DNA from: Siphonodentalium dalli
Lineage: Eukaryota; Mollusca; Scaphopoda; Gadilida; Siphonodentaliidae
Length of the DNA stretch: 64,000 nt
Direction: 5' to 3'
Assembly (NCBI GenBank): GCA_032622095.1
Contig: CP136068.1
Location: 119,213,509-119,277,508, forward strand
Shown here: positions 48,102 through 60,109 of the stretch, one piece after another
Layout: each line of letters starts with the position of its first letter
Position numbering within the stretch: the stretch's first letter is position 1
Translations under genes and position numbers: made by a program
The notes under the pieces: model-generated
What the model saw: the letters and a program-made list of their open reading frames with translations, nothing else
What the model was told of the DNA's origin: nothing
Database searches by the model: none

Positions 48102-51100
48102 GGGACATGACAATCTGCGGGATGGGATGGGATATGGGACAAAACGACAATCTGTGGGACAGAATTTCAAATTGCGTGGGACGGCCGATATCTCGAGGAA
48201 TACAGGGCGTAGGGGGCTCATTTTGGTGTCTAACGAAAGGCACACGTTCGCCCTATCCAAACATATTAACCCCACCACTAACCAAACACCAGAAGTTGCA
48301 TTATTTGATCGACAACTGACCTAACATGGGGTGGAATTTGGGATAGCATGACAATCTGCGGGACAGGATTTTCAAATTGCGTGGGACGGCCGATAGCTCG
48401 AGGAATACAGCGCATAGAGGGCTACTTTTGGTGTCTAACGAAAGGTCCACATTCGCCCTATCCACACATATTAACCCCGCCACTGGCCGGACACCGGAAG
48501 TTACATTATCCGGTCGACAACTGACCTAACATAAAATGCCACAAACACGAAAAACTGCGTTCGACATTAATGTTTAGAATTTAGATTTCTCGATGAATAC
48601 ACTAGCAAACAACAAGTTTTAGGTATCAAATAACGCAGTGGAGTACTGTGCGTTCGTTTTAGCTACAATATGGCTGTTTTAGTGCGAATATTGTAATGGC
48701 GAACACGCAAACACGCTCCGATAAAACAGCTAAAAATAGACTCGATGTTTAAAATTACAGGATCGATTTCAGCCAGTATATTCAATATAATGGGGCGTAT
48801 AGTATATCAAAATGTAGAATTAGACACAGGGAATGCATTTTTTCCCAAATGGGTCCACCAGGCGGTGAAATTGTTGCAGAAATTCGCACTTATTTTTATT
48901 TCAGTTGTGACTAAAAGCCCAGATGCCGGAGCCCAGCGACTAAAAGCCAAGTTACAAAATAGATCAACTAGTTTGAACGAATGAATATGTCAATGGTAAG
49001 ACTATTCAAAAGAATATTCAAATCAAATAGTGTTTATAGACTTAAAAACTTATGTGTCCGCCATTCATATGCGGTGGAGGTTCTCATATTATCTGCCAGT
49101 CATACGCGGGGGAGGTTCTCATATGAACATATTATCTGCCGGTCATACGCGGTGGAGGTTCATATTATCCGCCGGTCATACGTGAGGGAAGTTCTCATAT
49201 TATCCTCCGGTCATACGCGGGGGAGGTTCTGATATGAACATATTATCTGCCGATCATACGCGGTGGAGGTTCATATTATCCACCGGTCATACGCGAGGGA
49301 GGTTCTCATATTATCCTCTGGTCATACGTTGGGGAGGTTCTCATATGAACATATTATCCGCCGGTCATATCCTCCTTCGGGTGTGACCGGTGGATAATAT
49401 GAGAACCTCCCTCGCATATGACCGGCAGATAATATGTTCATATGAGAACCTCCACCGCGTATGACCAGTGGATAATATGAACCTCCACCGGCAGATAATA
49501 TGTTCATATGAGAACCTCCACCGCGTATGACCGAAGGATAATATGTTCATATGAGAACCTCCACTGCGTATGACCGGCGGATAATATGTTCATATGAGAA
49601 CCTCCCCTACGTATGACCGGTGGATAATATGGACCTCCACCGTGTATGACCGGCGGATAATATGTTCATATCAGAACCTCCCCCACATATGACCGAAGGA
49701 TAATATGAGAACTTCCCTCGCGTATGATCGGCGGATAATATGAACCTCCACCGCGTATGACCGGCGGATAATATGTTCATATGAGAACCTCCCCAACGTA
49801 TGACCGGAGGATAATATGAGAACCTCCCTTGCGTATGACCGGTGGATAATATGATAACCTCCCTCGCGTATGACCGGCAGATAATATGAACCTCCACCGC
49901 GTATGACCGGCGGATAATATGTTCATATGAGAACCTCCCCAACGTATGACCGGAGGATAATATGAGAACCTCCCTCGCGTATGACCGGTGGATAATATGA
50001 GAACCTCCCTCGCATATGACCGGCAGATAATATGAACCTCCACCGCGTATGACCGGCGGATAATATGTTCATATCAGAACCTCCCCCACATATGATCGGA
50101 GGATAATATGAGAACTTCCCTCGCGTATGACTGGCAGATAATATGAACCTCCACCACGTATGACCGGCGGATAATATGTTCATATGAGAACTTCCACCGC
50201 GTATGACCGGTGGATAATATGAACCTCCACTGCGTATGACCGGCGAATAATATGTTCATATCAGAACCTCCCCCAAGTATGACCGGAGGATAATATGAGA
50301 ACCTCCCTCGCGTATGACCGGCGGATAATATGAACCTCCACCGCGTATGACCGGCGGATAATATGTTCATATGAGAACCTCCCCCACATATGATCGGAGG
50401 ATAATATGAGAACTTCCCTTGCGTATGACCGGCGGATAATATGAACCTCCACCGCGTATGACCAGTGGATAATATGTTCATATGAGAACCTCCACCGTGT
50501 ATGACCGGTGGATAATATGAACCTCCACCGCGTATGACCGGCGAATAATATGTTCATATCAGAACCTCCCCCATGTATGACCGGAGGATAATATGAGAAC
50601 CTCCCTCGCATATGACCGGTGGATAACATGAACCTCCACCGCGTATGACCAGCGAATAATATGTTCATATCAGAACCTCCCCCACGTATGACCCGGAGGA
50701 TAATATGAGAACCTCCCTCGCGTATGACCGGCGGATAATATGAACCTCCACCGCGTATGACCGGCAGATAATATGTTAATATGAGAACCTCCCCTATGTA
50801 TGACCGGATGATAATATGAGAACCTCCCTCACGTATAACCGGTGGATAATATGAGAACCTCCCTCGCGTATGACCGGCAGTTAATATGTTAATATGAGAA
50901 CCTCCCCATCGTATGACCGGAGGATAATATGAGAACATCCCTCGCGTATGACCGGTGGATAATATGAACCTCCACCGCATATGACCGGCAGATAATATGT
51001 TCATATCAGAACCTCCCCCGCGTATGGCTGGAGGATAATAAGAAAACTTCCCTCGCGTATGACCGGCGGATAATATGAACCTCCACCATGTATGACCGGC

Positions 51101-52087
51101 AGATAATATGTTCATATGAGAACCTCCACCGCGTATTACTGGGAGATAATATGAGAACTTCACCGCATATATGAATGGCAGACACATAAGTTTTTAAGTC
51201 TATAAACACTATTTGATTTGAATATTCTTCTGAATAGTCTTACCATTGACATATTCATTCGTTCAAACCAGTTGATCTATTTTGTAACTTGGCTTTTAGT
51301 CGCTGGGCTCCGGTATCTGGGCTTTTAGTCACAACTGAAATAAAAATAAGTGCGAATATCTTGGAGCGAATTTCTGCAACAATTTCACCGCCTGTTGGAC
51401 CCATTTGGAAAAAATACATTCCCTGTGTCTAATTCTACATATTGATATACTATACGCCCCATTATATTGAATATACCGGCTGCAATCGATCCTGTAATTG
51501 TAAACATCGAGTCTATTTTTAGCTGTTTTATCGGAGCGTGTTTGCGTGTTCGCCATTACAATATTCGCAATAAAACAGTTTGCTAGTGTATTCATCGAGA
51601 AATCTAAATTCTAAACATTAATGTCGAACGCAGTTTTTCATGTTTGTGGCATTTTATGTTAGGTCAGTTGTCGACCGAATAATGTAACTTCCGGTGTCCG
51701 GTCAGTGACGGGGTTAATATGTGTGGATAGGGCGAATGTGGACCTTTCGTGAGACACCAAAAGGAGCCCTCTACGCGCTGTATTCCTCGAGATATCGGCC
51801 GTCCCACGCAATTTGAAAATCCCGTCCCGCAGATTGTCATGCTATCCCAAATTCCACCCCATGTTAGGTCAGTTGTCGATCAAATAATGCAACTTCTGGT
51901 GTCCGGTCAGTGGCGGGGTTAATATGTGTGGATAGGGCGAATGTGGGCCTTTCGTTAGACACCAAAATGAAACCCCCTACGCCCTGTATTCCTCGAGATA
52001 TCGGCCGTCCCACGCAATTTGAAATTCTGTCCCGCAGATTGTCGTTTTGTCCCATATCCCATCCCATCCCGCAGATTGTCATGTCCC
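48102..52087. mobile_element. Foldback element, 3986 bp, complete
   Basis: Both ends read inward GGGACATGACAATCTGCGGG and are flanked by an exact 8-bp duplication, ATGAAATG (48094-48101 and 52088-52095). Inverted arms of about 0.9-1 kb (48102-49060 and 51175-52087) each contain two related ~220-bp subrepeats with GTGGGACGGCCGATATCTCG. Between the arms is a tandem array (49060-51175) of GATAATATG...AACCTCC...CGTATGACCGG units; its orientation switches near 49375. No transposase is encoded. The 8-bp target is compatible with hAT, P or Merlin-type enzymes, but the ends match none I know, so the mobilising family is unassigned. Confidence 0.88.
49060..51175. repeat. Internal array of the foldback element, 111-bp higher-order repeat
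   Basis: Monomers of about 33, 35 and 43 bp alternate: GATAATATGAACCTCCACCG, GATAATATGAGAACCTCCCT and GATAATATGTTCATATGAGA types, each ending GTATGACCGG(C/T)G. A frequent 33+35+43 order gives a 111-bp unit, equal to 37 codons. That is why a 308-codon ORF stays open on the minus strand (50261-51187). About 0.3 kb lies in one orientation and 1.8 kb in the other, meeting near 49375. Confidence 0.85.
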
Positions 52088-52144
52088 ATGAAATGACTGC
52101 TTTGTGCACGGCAATTTACTTAATTGTTGAATTATCTTTGACAA

Positions 52145-55100
52145 ATGTCGATTGCGGGTAATCTAAGTCTGGGCGAGAGTCAGGGCTCAACACATTATGA
52201 CCTAGCTTATAAGCTCGATGAATTAGGCCAGGATGATATAGAAGATACTAACATGGATTTGCTTAATATGAATAGAAACTGTAACTATTACTCTCCTGAA
52301 CAACTTCAGAACAAATTTGGGGGTAGACAGTATGATAAATCATTTTTTGGGTTGAATTGTCGTAGTTTGAATGCAAACTGGGATAAATTAAATAGCCTAC
52401 TACTAAGTATTCAAAGTAGCCAAAATCTCTTTGATATTATTGCTCTCACAGAAATATTTAAGGTACACGAAACTGAATTTGAGCTAACTGGGTACCATAA
52501 CCTCGAATTTAAAACTCGTCCAGAAAGGGATGATGGAAGAGGAGGAGTTGGCCTATTCATCCGCGACAGTCTACAGTATATACTGAGGAAAGATTTGTCT
52601 ATATTTAAACCACAAATCATAGAAACTATATTTGTTGAGATAAATCCAGGATGCACAAATTCATACCTAGTTGGATGTATATATAGGCCCAACACTGCAC
52701 CACGCGCTGACCTTGATACCTTTACGAAAGATATTGAAGGTATTATGGGCGAAATAAATAAATCAAATCTTAAGTAATATATTTTCCTTTGGTTTCATAC
52801 CTAGTATAACTAGACCGACACGACTTACCGAACATTCGGCAACCCTCATAGACCATATATATACCAACAGTGCAATTGCGGGCAGCAAATCTGGTATAAT
52901 ACTCACTGATGTATCGGACCATCTCGCTGTCTTCTTTCTCGAACCATCACGAGGCACAGAACCTTCACGTACGCCGGATGGTGACAACATAAAACCATAT
53001 CGAGTCTTTAATGACAAAAATACTAGAACTTTCAAAAATATATTAAAAAATTGTAACTTTCAGCCAGTCTTAAACTGTAAATCAGTGAACGAGTCATATG
53101 ATATATTCTTGGAACTATATATGGATGCCTTTGAAAAAGCATTCCCGTTGACAAATAGGAATGTCCCCCAAAAAGTACATCAAACGAGAACCATGGATTA
53201 CAAATGGAATTCTTAAATCCTCTCTGGAAAAAAATAAACTCTATATAACAAAATTGAAGACACCAACAGAAGTAAACAAAAACAGATATAAGTCGTACTG
53301 CCAGACGTACAGAAGCACAATAAGACTAAGCAAGAAAACGTACTATTGTGATATATTGGAACAAAACAAGAGAGATATAAAGGCTACCTGGAGGATATTG
53401 AATGGAGCGATCAATAAAAATTCTAATGCAAACTCAATTCCTTCTATATTTGTAGATAACCAGATAAAAATCACTCATAAAACCGATATAGCAGAAAAGT
53501 TTAATGATTATTTTTCAAGTATTGGTCAACAAACAAGTGAAAGAGTCATACACGAACATAGTGCATTTTACTCAGATTATCTTCTTTACAGGGAAACAGA
53601 TGTATTAAAATTAGCCCCCACTAATGAACAAGAAATCATACTGACTTGCTTAAATTTTAAAAGCAAAAATAGCAAAGACGTGCATGGTTTAACGAGTAAG
53701 ATAATGAAGGCAACGGTAGAAGAGATAGCAATCGCCCTAAAACATATATTCAACTTATCACTCAAATATGGCATATTTCCCCAAAAAATGAAATTGTCCC
53801 GAGTTGTCCCGATCTACAAAAGCGGTAATAAGGATGAATTCAGTAATTATAGACCCATTAGTATATTGCCTTGTTTCTCAAAAATATTGGAAAAAATAAT
53901 GTCTAAAAGATTGGTAGATTTCTTAAATGATAACGATACCCTGTATGAACATCAGTATGGTTTCAGAAAAAGTCACTCAACAATACATCCCGTTATGCAC
54001 TTACTTGAAGATGTAGTCGAACAAAATGATGAACCCACTCGAGACTCCACCTTAGCCATTATCATTGACCTTTCAAAAGCTTTTGATACAATTAGTCATG
54101 ATATCCTACTAAGTAAAATGGATCACTATGGAATACGTGGCATTGCGAATGATTGGTTCAGAGACTATCTGTCCGAAAGACGACAGTTTACTGACTTCAA
54201 TGGTAGTATTTCTAGTCTTAAGGGTATACTCAACGGAGTGCCCCAGGGCTCCATACTCGGTCCGACAATTTTCCTCATTTACGTGAATGATATGTCTGCT
54301 GCAACTTCATTGAAATTGTTATCATTCGCCGATGATACTACCCTATACAAATCCGGCAATAACGGCCATCTTATTGAAAACATCGTGAACAATGAGCTAA
54401 AAGATGTCTACAAATGGTGTTGTTGTAACTGCCTATCCATAAATAAAACTAAAAGTAAATATATGCTTCTTCATCCAAAAAACAATGACGACAAATGGAA
54501 TTTTCTAAAGATATACATAAACGACGTAGAACTCAAGCGTGTTGGAAACAAAAGTGATGAAACATCCCTAAAATTTCTCGGAATTACAATCGATGAAAAC
54601 CTCACGTTTAAAGACCATACCTCGGCGGTATGTTCTAAAATTGCAAGAGCCCTATATGGTATGAACAAGGTGAGGAAATTTTTCCCAGGAGATGCCCTTC
54701 GAACGCTATATTATGCCTTAATTCAAAGCCGTCTTGTCTATGGAATTCAAATTTGGGGGCACTCAGTATCATCCAATAAGGCCTTCCTACTACAAAAGAG
54801 AGCTATCAGAACAATAAGCTATGCCAAATACAACAGCCACACTGAACCCTTATTCAAAAAAAGAAATATTTTGAAATTCAGAGATTTGCATGCCTGTCAT
54901 GTTAGTCTGTTTATGTATGATTGGACACATTTTAACCTACCGGCATCATTTCTAACAGCATTTGACAACAAGATATCAATCACCAGACAATCTGGATGCA
55001 TTAGGGAAATTAAATCACGAACTAAATTCTCAGAGGTTTTACCTAAACATTCATTCCCAAGATTATGGAATGAAACTGACAAAAAACTAAAATCAATTGA

Positions 55101-55215
55101 AAGCCGACAAAACTTTAAATATCAAATGAAGGTCAATGTTATCAATGCCTATGATGCAAACTTTAAATGTAAAAACAAAACTTGCAGAGAATGTTTTCCT
55201 CCCAAAAGCTCATAA
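52145..55215 (+). pseudogene. APE-type LINE ORF2 (endonuclease + reverse transcriptase), broken
   Basis: 52145-52774 encodes an apurinic-endonuclease domain with FGLNCRSLNANW, IIALTEIF, GRGGVGLFIRDS and CIYRPN. It then shifts frame. 52779-53160 continues in a second frame with PTRLTEHSATLIDHIYTN and the SDH motif (DVSDHLAVFF). The part that should carry the GD(F)N catalytic motif, between residue ~205 and PTRLT, is missing, so a deletion caused the first shift. A second shift lies in the C/A homopolymers at 53164-53175. From 53161 a 684-codon frame is intact: RPISILPCFSKILEKIM, YGFRKSHST, IIIDLSKAFDTISHDI, NGVPQGSILGP, the FADD catalytic motif and FLGITIDENL, ending in the Cys motif FKCKNKTCRECF. 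The motif set and domain order fit the CR1/L2/Jockey group; the exact clade is unsure. It probably cannot make active protein. Confidence 0.85.
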
Positions 55216-55663
55216 TTAAACTACATATACTTAACTCCCGAGTAACAAGCCAGCCCCCTCCCCGGTCGTGAGTGCTGATTACCCTGAAAACTCGCCCTTA
55301 TTGGACCCTGCTAACACGATTTAAATATCACATACGCATTATCATTGTTACTTAAGCAGGGTCCAACTTACTATAAGAAAGTGTTCTTTAAATTGCCGTG
55401 CACACGCATACATAGCCATAACTATACGGTACAATGTACTTAATACAATATTTTGATATTATAAATTACAGTATTTTCTTATTAGCACATCAACTTGAGA
55501 TTATGCCATTGATATATTAGTTATTATATTTGACAACGGGGTGACAGGAAGACAGCCAATCCTGGTTATGCCACTCCCACACAATAATTACACTTGATTT
55601 TTGATATATTATTGTTGATTTGTTGTAAACTAATTATTATGTGAATAAAACATCTACATCTAC
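55216..55663 (+). other. LINE 3' untranslated region with hairpin and repeat tail
   Basis: Runs from the stop of the reverse transcriptase to GAATAAAACATCTACATCTACA. The end is a short ACATCT repeat, as CR1/L2-group LINEs often have in place of poly-A. A hairpin with 12-bp arms TTGGACCCTGCT (55301-55312) and AGCAGGGTCCAA (55355-55366) lies inside. TAAATTGCCGTGCAC (55389-55403) is the inverse of 52104-52118, just upstream of the LINE ORF. Confidence 0.6.
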
Positions 55664-55667
55664 ACCT

Positions 55668-55840
55668 TTTACCGGACTCGGGGTCGCACTACAACTTATA
55701 TGCGTCCAAAAACAACCGGATTCGGGGGCGCATTACAACTTTTAATGCGTCCCAAAAAACCCCCATATCTATAAATAAAACCCCCAGCGCCCATAGCTAT
55801 CAAGAATTTCTACAATAGTTTACACCCGTAATAATGTGAC
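55668..55840 (+). repeat. Shared terminal block, plus-strand diverged copy
   Basis: Contains ACCGGACTCGGGGTCGCACT, GCATTACAACTTTTAATGCG and CTATAAATAAAACCCCCAGC. It matches the complement of 38890-39060 and, in its second half, 63294-63370. It starts directly after the LINE tail, so the LINE inserted at or next to it. Confidence 0.55.
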
Positions 55841-55844
55841 TTTA

Positions 55845-57010
55845 TGTTGGAATGTGAAATCGCCACGGTCAGCTCCATCGTTGGGCCGGATGCTGCTGAT
55901 ATATGAGTACCATAAACGTCACGTACAGAGGAGATAGTGGGTCCGCAATTGGCTCAATAGAAGAAACCCGACGACTTTCCGACTTTCGAGAAATTCCATT
56001 GGTATCCGCCTTGTATTAGTGTTTTTCAGCTGGTACAACAAGCTTTCAGGCACATTAGACGTGAAAGGGGAAAAGTAAGGAATAAATCGGGGAAAGCTGA
56101 TTTTTTAATATTATTTAGGCCACAACATCGCGGACGCGTCAGGAAAAGTCCTCTAACATCCGAGTTGAGCTTTCTGAGTTACACCATTTTTTCCATATAA
56201 AACAATAAACTTTTATATATTTCTCAATCATGGGAATAATGGGAAACATATACAAAATGTACACTCAATATTGTTCAGTACACAATTCTCGAACCAGAGA
56301 TACCAATTCAAACTGGGGATTTGAATGAATTTCGCAGATATGGATATAAAATAACACACACAAAATTACGACTTTTTCAGACAATCTGAATAAAGGTAGT
56401 TCATGGTATCTCAGTCTGAAATATATAGGCCATGCTCCTGTACGAGCTCATACAGACTTGTAAAGGACCCATGCCCATGTATTGACATATATGTAGTTAT
56501 GGCATGGATGGGAAGGACTCACAGTTAGTTCCTACCGTATAGCAACTAATATTCCGGATGCTATTAAAATGTATTCCAACAATCGATTTATGGCAGATAC
56601 AATCATAAACTTCATACAGGTATGTCATTCTGATAAAAATAACTAATAGTCTGGTCAGTTTTAAGTAGTTTTGTAATGGTAAGTGGTTACCTAGCAACAT
56701 TTAAACCTCAATACCAATCTGCCACATGCACATTTTTGCATCAGTACACAATACACCAACCTTTAGTTATTGTAAATCATTGTCAATATAAGCATAATAT
56801 GGCATATTGTGAAACAATTATATCATGTAAATTGCCAGAAACTCATACCGTATTATGAAACAGTTATATCAGTTAAATGACCAGAAACCCATACATATGG
56901 TATGTTTTCAATGGTGGCTATGTCCACACTAACAACAACTGATATTATTTTCACCATAAAAATGGTACATGACGTAGTTTAGATTGTTAAAACTTCCATA
57001 ATATCATTCA
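55845..57010. other. Non-coding stretch with one short tandem duplication
   Basis: A ~50-bp unit with TGTGAAACAATTATATCA / TATGAAACAGTTATATCA and GCCAGAAACTCATA / ACCAGAAACCCATA is duplicated at about 56805-56895. Otherwise nothing is recognised. Confidence 0.4.
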
Positions 57011-57013
57011 TAT

Positions 57014-57720
57014 TTGTATTTCTTCGATGTCGATATAGTCAGGTTCGAAAATCTAAAAAAGCCTCTAGAAAAGAATGTGCGGGCATTTTTCTTTCAAAAG
57101 CTTTTGAAAATTGTTTCTAAAGGTATTTTTTATGCTGATTTCAAAAACCAATGTTGGCAAGTTGACAAATTATTATTTATGGTCAAAAATGGCAATTCAA
57201 AATGGCCGTCATCAAAACAAAGTCTAACTTTACGTTTGTTGTTATGCATTGCTGTAAGACGTTTGAATATTATGCATTTTCGTACTTTCGAACGAATTGT
57301 GACAAGAGACACTATACACAGAACATATGTGGTAATTTAAAGTGAGCATGTTTGACATTTAACCCAATTTATGCCCAAAAATGACAAAAACGCAAATTTT
57401 ATAAATTATTGCGGTCTGAAACGGCAGAAAGTGAAGTATGCCGGAAATATATCATTCAAATGGTTTAGACAGTTGTGTCTAAATGTAATTTGTAATCTGA
57501 TTCCAAAAAAACAATGTTAGCAACTCGATAAATAATTATTTCTGACCTAAAATGACAATTCGAAATGGCTGATATAATAATCAGTTAAAAAATCTAAAAT
57601 CATCAGTAATATTATGAAACTGGTTCATCAACACCCAATGCGACAAAATTTGCCATCATATAGCCAAAAATTGTCACAAAAAAGCCTTATTTATTATTGC
57701 AGTCAGTTTCACAATTTCAG
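57014..57720. repeat. Degenerate duplication, ~370-bp unit
   Basis: Order-conserved blocks GATTTCAAAAACCAATGTTG, GACAAATTATTATTTATGG and AATGGCAATTCAAAATGGC (57138-57205) recur as GATTCCAAAAAAACAATGTT, GATAAATAATTATTTCTGAC and AATGACAATTCGAAATGGC (57500-57570). The ORF in the first unit has no family resemblance. Confidence 0.45.
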
Positions 57721-57766
57721 AGTGGTGTGCAGGGTAACTCTGATTTTCTGCATGTACACCTTGCTA

Positions 57767-58393
57767 TTACACACCCTTCTTGCACCCACATTTGATTATT
57801 TCGAGACATGATTTTGGAATGGGTTCTAGTGACATCATGGTTGGATCTAATCGATCATTTTCTTCTTTCCATCCCATTGTCGACGGATCCGGTAATGTTT
57901 GCACAGGAATGGTTGCTTGTTTCCAAACTAAACCTGGTAGTTTGTTCTGAAAAGGTGGTAAATTAATGAAATGAGTCACTGGTTAATTGGTGGAAGCTTT
58001 TCAGGAGATTCAGTCTTTGTTGAGTTTTGCATCGGAAACTCCATACAACTTGCATAAAAATGTTCAGCACTTTCAATTGTTTCAGTGGATATTGCAATAT
58101 CACATACCTTTAAGATTTCACAACATTCCAGGTAAATCTTCCATGCGGATCGTTTAGACACCCCATATATGAACGAAGTTGAATCACACCCCGTGAAACG
58201 CAATAATATAGTTCAGAGCGTCGCTCGATATTTGGGTGGCAACATCCCTGAAGGGTATACTTTTAGGGCTTTTGGAAGTTCCAGCCATCATGAACACATC
58301 ACAATATGCAGGAAATGTGTCTAGGTAACCAAGCAATAACACTAGAACATTGAGGTCCCTACTTACCACAATAACTTGTTTCAGATTTTGCAA
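57767..58393 (-). pseudogene. Relic of an element-encoded protein with TGCDSTS and CGCKKG motifs
   Basis: Read on the minus strand, three frames join in order: DLNVLVLLLGYLDTF, VFMMAGTSKSP and SDALNYIIAFHGV; then FTGCDSTSFIYGVSKRSAWK; then LVWKQATIPV, MGWKEENDRL and SCLEIIKCGCKKG. The order D(x)DVLVLL, AFH..TGCDTTS and GCKKG is one I recall from a protein family widespread in invertebrate genomes, with an XPG/FEN-like nuclease segment and a Cys-rich C-terminus, usually repeat-associated. The first Asp of the D.DVL motif appears replaced (SRDLNVL). There are frameshifts near 58195 and 57980, and the Cys-rich tail ends early. I cannot name the superfamily. Confidence 0.5.
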
Positions 58394-60107
58394 AAACGAG
58401 CGTTACGGACCATATGCAACAAAAAGTATAGAAGCCATACTGAACCACTTTTCAAAAGGGATAATATATTGAAGATATACGACCTTCACAATTTTCATTC
58501 ATCAGTCTTTATGCATGACTGGTATTATGACCGTCTACCTGAATCTTTTGACATGATGTTCACAAAGCGAACTAATACAAATACAAGACAACCAAACCCC
58601 ATAGTAAGGTGGCTGGAATAGGACATGGGAATTCTAAATCGTGGCCACAAAATAACTAATTCGTGGCCACGAAATAACTATTTTATCCCCATTCAGTCAG
58701 ATACACTTTATATAACGGCTTATAGTATCTGGTATAGGCTATATCGAATAGACGGTTACTTGTCATACACAAGAACCCGTTTCCGACACACAGTTCAAGG
58801 GAACATTAAATGGGCCTAAAATAGTTCTCGACCATTTGACCGATTTAGGTCAAACAAAGGGTGTTGTAGGGTAAACAAAATCGGCCAAGGGGCAAATAAA
58901 TGGAATGGGTGCCCTGTTTGAGCCCCTCTGGACGGCGGTCATTGTGGATCGGGATGAGGTGAAAGCGGTGAATAGTTAGATTGACTTGGGGGCCATACAA
59001 CACCCTTTATTTGATCTAAATTGGTCGAGGGGCGAGAAATGGCATGGGTACCCTATTTTAACCGCTCCGTACGGTGGCCATTATGAATCTGAGTGGGGTG
59101 AAATGTGTGAATATATAGACTGGCTGGCGGGCCACTATACAGCACTCTTTGTTTGACCTAAATTGGTCAAAGGGACGAGAAATGGCATGGGTGCCCTATT
59201 TGAATCCATCTGGACGGCGGCCATTTTGGATCGAAGTGGGATGAAATATACCCATCTTTAATACACATGGACATGACGACAAGGTGTCTGGTAGTTTCAC
59301 CCCATTGTTCATTGCTGTATCAGCTAGCAATATCATGCACATGCAGTGACATGGTAATATGTGGGTGTCCCATTCCACTCCCGCCGACACATACGGTAGG
59401 CCTAGTCCCACTCAAACGTTTGTCAAACTATCTTGGGAACTCAACTCCTGACACTTTACAGCTGTTCGAAATAAGGACGGGCGAGTCGCCACGAAACGCT
59501 ATAGTTATGTCACCATGTATCTGACAAACGTTTGTGATTGATATACACGGAGTGTCCATAGTGAGCGATACAATCATATAACCAACAATAGCATGTTACA
59601 TGTAATTGGCATAATCAAAGATATCTCGAAGAAACATAGTCCTAATGGCTCAGACAAAGGTGACATTTTGGATATATTAAGTGTTTATATATGCAAATAT
59701 ATCATATATATCTGCGTCCGTTACACCAATGCCATTGTCGGCCATATTCGGTACACAAATTAGTTATTTCGCGGCCACGAATTAGTTATTTCGTGGCCAC
59801 GAATTAGTTATTTCGTGGCCACGAATTAGTTATTTCGTGGCCACGAATTAGTATTTCGTGGCTACGAAATAAAAAAAAAATGGCCTAAACCAGCCACCGT
59901 ACCATAGCCCTAGAAACACCAAGAACTGCTTGGTGTGGAAATCTACCCCATCATGCCTTCGCAACCACATGGAACAATCTAGAAGAGGAATATACTTCGG
60001 GCCAAACAAGACATTCATTTAGGAAGTGCTTAAAAGCAAACTTGGTAAAACAATATTCTGAAAATGTGAAATGTAAAAATGTTGGATGCCCGGACTGCAC
60101 TGTTTAA
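58376..60107 (+). pseudogene. LINE ORF2 C-terminal fragment split by an insertion
   Basis: 58376-58603 encodes ILQKRALRTICNKKYRSHTE, PLFKRDNILK and FMHDWYYDRLPESF, ending QPNPI. 59907-60107 resumes in phase with ALETPRTAWCGNLPHHAF and ends KCKNVGCPDCTV and a TAA. Both parts align with the 54790-55215 end of the full LINE, so it is a related, 5'-truncated copy. The 58604-59906 interval is a transposon plus its target copy (separate entry). The 5' boundary abuts the minus-strand relic at about 58380. Confidence 0.8.
58604..59902. mobile_element. TIR element inserted in a LINE fragment, 1.3 kb
   Basis: Ends GTAAGGTGGCTGGAATAGG and CCTAAACCAGCCACCGTAC, flanked by CATA (58600-58603 and 59903-59906). 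Removing the element and one CATA restores the LINE reading frame without change. Subterminal repeats of TTCGTGGCCACGAATTAGTT, a palindrome-cored 22-24-bp unit, occur about five times at the right (59760-59870) and about twice in inverse order at the left (58640-58685). A 140-142-bp tandem repeat (units from about 58878, 59018 and 59160) contains GAAATGGCATGGGT and GACGGCGG(C/T)CATT. No transposase is present. Confidence 0.75.
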
Positions 60108-60109
60108 GA

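Noticed and set aside
50261-51187. 308-codon minus-strand ORF in the foldback element
   Set aside because: Entirely made of the 111-bp repeat, whose length is a multiple of three. Other frames and the opposite arm show the same effect, so it is not evidence of a protein.
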